From positions 1 through 5,373 of the forward strand of contig CAKMZR010000122.1 in the NCBI GenBank assembly GCA_929200455.1: a DNA stretch of 5,373 nucleotides, read 5' to 3'. A program made the position numbers and the translations under genes. The notes below the pieces were generated by a model, which ran no database searches, had not been told where the DNA came from, and saw only the letters and a program-made list of their open reading frames with translations. Of the stretch, positions 4,441 to 5,373 are shown piece by piece (positions within the stretch are counted from its first letter, which is position 1; each line of letters starts with the position of its first letter). The DNA is from an uncultured Alphaproteobacteria bacterium. Lineage in GTDB: Bacteria; Pseudomonadota; Alphaproteobacteria; CAKMZR01.

Positions 4441-5373
4441 TTATGGTGTTTTGCGTCGAGAGCGATGGGTTCGGTGGGGTTTTGAGGGCTCGTGAGGACT
4501 TCCGAAATGGGCGTCGAAGTCTTCGGGAGAGGGCGGAGAGGGGTGAGGCGGAGATGAGATGCAGGCATCGAGGGCGTTCCGCATAATGGCGAGATTTTGA
4601 GGGGTGGTTCCGCAGCACCCTCCGATGAGGGAAACGCCGAGTTGATAGGCGAGTTTTGTGTAATGAGAGAGGTCGTTGTCGTCTCCGCTGTAAGAGATTT
4701 TTCCGTCTTTGTAGAGGGGGATGCCTCGGTTGGGTTTTCCGATGAGGAGGATTTGGTCATGGAGGGAGAGTCGGGAGAGGGCTTTTTTGATTCCGAGGAG
4801 TGTATGAAGGTTTTCGTGTGGCCCGACACCACAGTTGGCCCCGATAGCGAAGGGTTGGTATGTTTGGTCGTGGATGAAGTCGATGAGGGAGTCGGGTGAG
4901 ATTCCCATCATGGTATGGTTTCGAGGGCTGTCGAAGGAGAGGGTGAGGATGCAAGGCATGGAGTTGGATGCGGCGGCTTGGAGAGCCGCATGGGTTTCTT
5001 CGAAGGATGAGAGGGTTTCGAAGGCGACGAAGTCTGCTCCTGCTTCTTTGAGGGCTTGGATTTGTTCTTCAAAACATGCGATGGCGTCCGAGAGTGAGAG
5101 GGGTCCGTTGGGTTCGATGAGTGATCCTGTGGGTCCGACGGAAGCGGCCACGAGCACGGGATGGGAGGCATGACTCTGGGAGGTTGCGATGGCTTCTTGG
5201 GCAAGAGAGACGGCGCGTTGGTTGAGTTCGCGGACCTTATGTTTGAGGTTATGGAGTTTGAGTCGTTCCGAGTTTGCACCGAAGCTGTTTGTCCAAATGA
5301 CGTCAGCCCCTGAGAGGATGAAATCGCGATGGAGGGCGAGGACGCGTTCTTTGTGTTGGATATTCCAGAGTTC
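4441..5373 (-). CDS. Homocysteine S-methyltransferase family protein, betaine/homocysteine type (5' end missing)
   Basis: Zinc-dependent methyl transfer to homocysteine, giving methionine. The frame is open to the right edge, so 310 C-terminal residues are visible and the first few dozen, with the usual DGAMGT-like motif, lie outside. In order from the edge one sees LWNIQHKERV, ADVIWTNSFGANSERLKLH, SVGPTG, FVAFET, SFDSPRNHTMMG, then the three zinc cysteines in GANCGVGP (codon at 4833-4831) and GGCCGTTP. The barrel is intact at its C-terminal side. LWNxxH, TNSFGxxxxRLKLH and TMMG resemble the alphaproteobacterial betaine-homocysteine methyltransferases (bmt/bmtA), but the methyl donor (betaine, S-methylmethionine or other) cannot be decided. 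The stop follows directly after the Hcy domain, so it is not a full cobalamin-dependent MetH, unless the other domains are encoded elsewhere. An extra tail of about 38 residues rich in Pro, Ser, His and Arg follows the domain. A GTG at 5157 is internal, not the start. Confidence 0.9.
   Translation of the reverse strand, partial: ELWNIQHKERVLALHRDFILSGADVIWTNSFGANSERLKLHNLKHKVRELNQRAVSLAQEAIATSQSHASHPVLVAASVGPTGSLIEPNGPLSLSDAIACFEEQIQALKEAGADFVAFETLSSFEETHAALQAAASNSMPCILTLSFDSPRNHTMMGISPDSLIDFIHDQTYQPFAIGANCGVGPHENLHTLLGIKKALSRLSLHDQILLIGKPNRGIPLYKDGKISYSGDDNDLSHYTKLAYQLGVSLIGGCCGTTPQNLAIMRNALDACISSPPHPSPPSPEDFDAHFGSPHEPSKPHRTHRSRRKTP

Noticed and set aside
4441..5157. Treating the GTG at 5157 as the methyltransferase start
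   Set aside because: The frame continues upstream to the window edge with conserved family motifs (LWNIQH, TNSFGA, RLKLH), so the true start lies beyond 5373.

Overview
The window looks like a piece of a proteobacterial chromosome, most probably from an alphaproteobacterium. The methyltransferase at the right edge reads like the alphaproteobacterial betaine/homocysteine methyltransferases (motifs LWNIQH, WTNSFGA, RLKLHN, SVGPTG), and the RpoN N-terminus (LELR, then LVLTPQLQQAIRLLQ) also fits. This placement rests on motif memory, not on a search. Base composition is striking: the + strand is G-rich over C in every stretch counted by hand, whichever strand is coding, and in the most skewed lines G outnumbers C by 4- to 8-fold. 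Such asymmetry suggests strong replication-strand mutation bias, often seen in host-associated or reduced genomes, but lifestyle cannot be settled here.

Layout, left to right. Positions 1-80 hold a 20-bp tandem repeat running off the window edge; it overlaps the 3' end of a GNAT acetyltransferase gene (550 to 50, minus). Next on the minus strand are rpoN (2125 to 596, sigma-54) and lptB (2912 to 2148, the LPS-export ATPase). The transcription order is therefore lptB, rpoN, GNAT, with gaps of 22 and 45 bp, consistent with one operon. The lptB-rpoN pair is a widely conserved proteobacterial arrangement; the usual next genes (hpf, ptsN) are absent.

A divergent intergenic region of about 200 bp (2913-3111) separates lptB from ctpA. 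It carries a sigma-54-type -24/-12 promoter pointing at lptB-rpoN, a 27-bp dyad just upstream of it, a sigma-70-like promoter pointing at ctpA, and a G10 homopolymer just before the preferred ctpA start.

ctpA (3112-4425, plus) encodes an exported PDZ/S41 C-terminal processing peptidase with an intact Ser-Lys-Gln active site and an unusual C-rich, palindrome-containing stretch right after its signal peptide. It converges, with only 15 bp between stop codons, on a homocysteine S-methyltransferase gene (minus, stop at 4441) whose 5' end lies beyond the window.

Functionally, lptB (outer-membrane biogenesis) and ctpA (envelope protein processing) are cell-envelope genes flanking a shared control region. 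rpoN is a global regulator, possibly under its own sigma factor here. The methyltransferase belongs to methionine metabolism. No RNA gene, CRISPR array, transposase or convincing intrinsic terminator was found.
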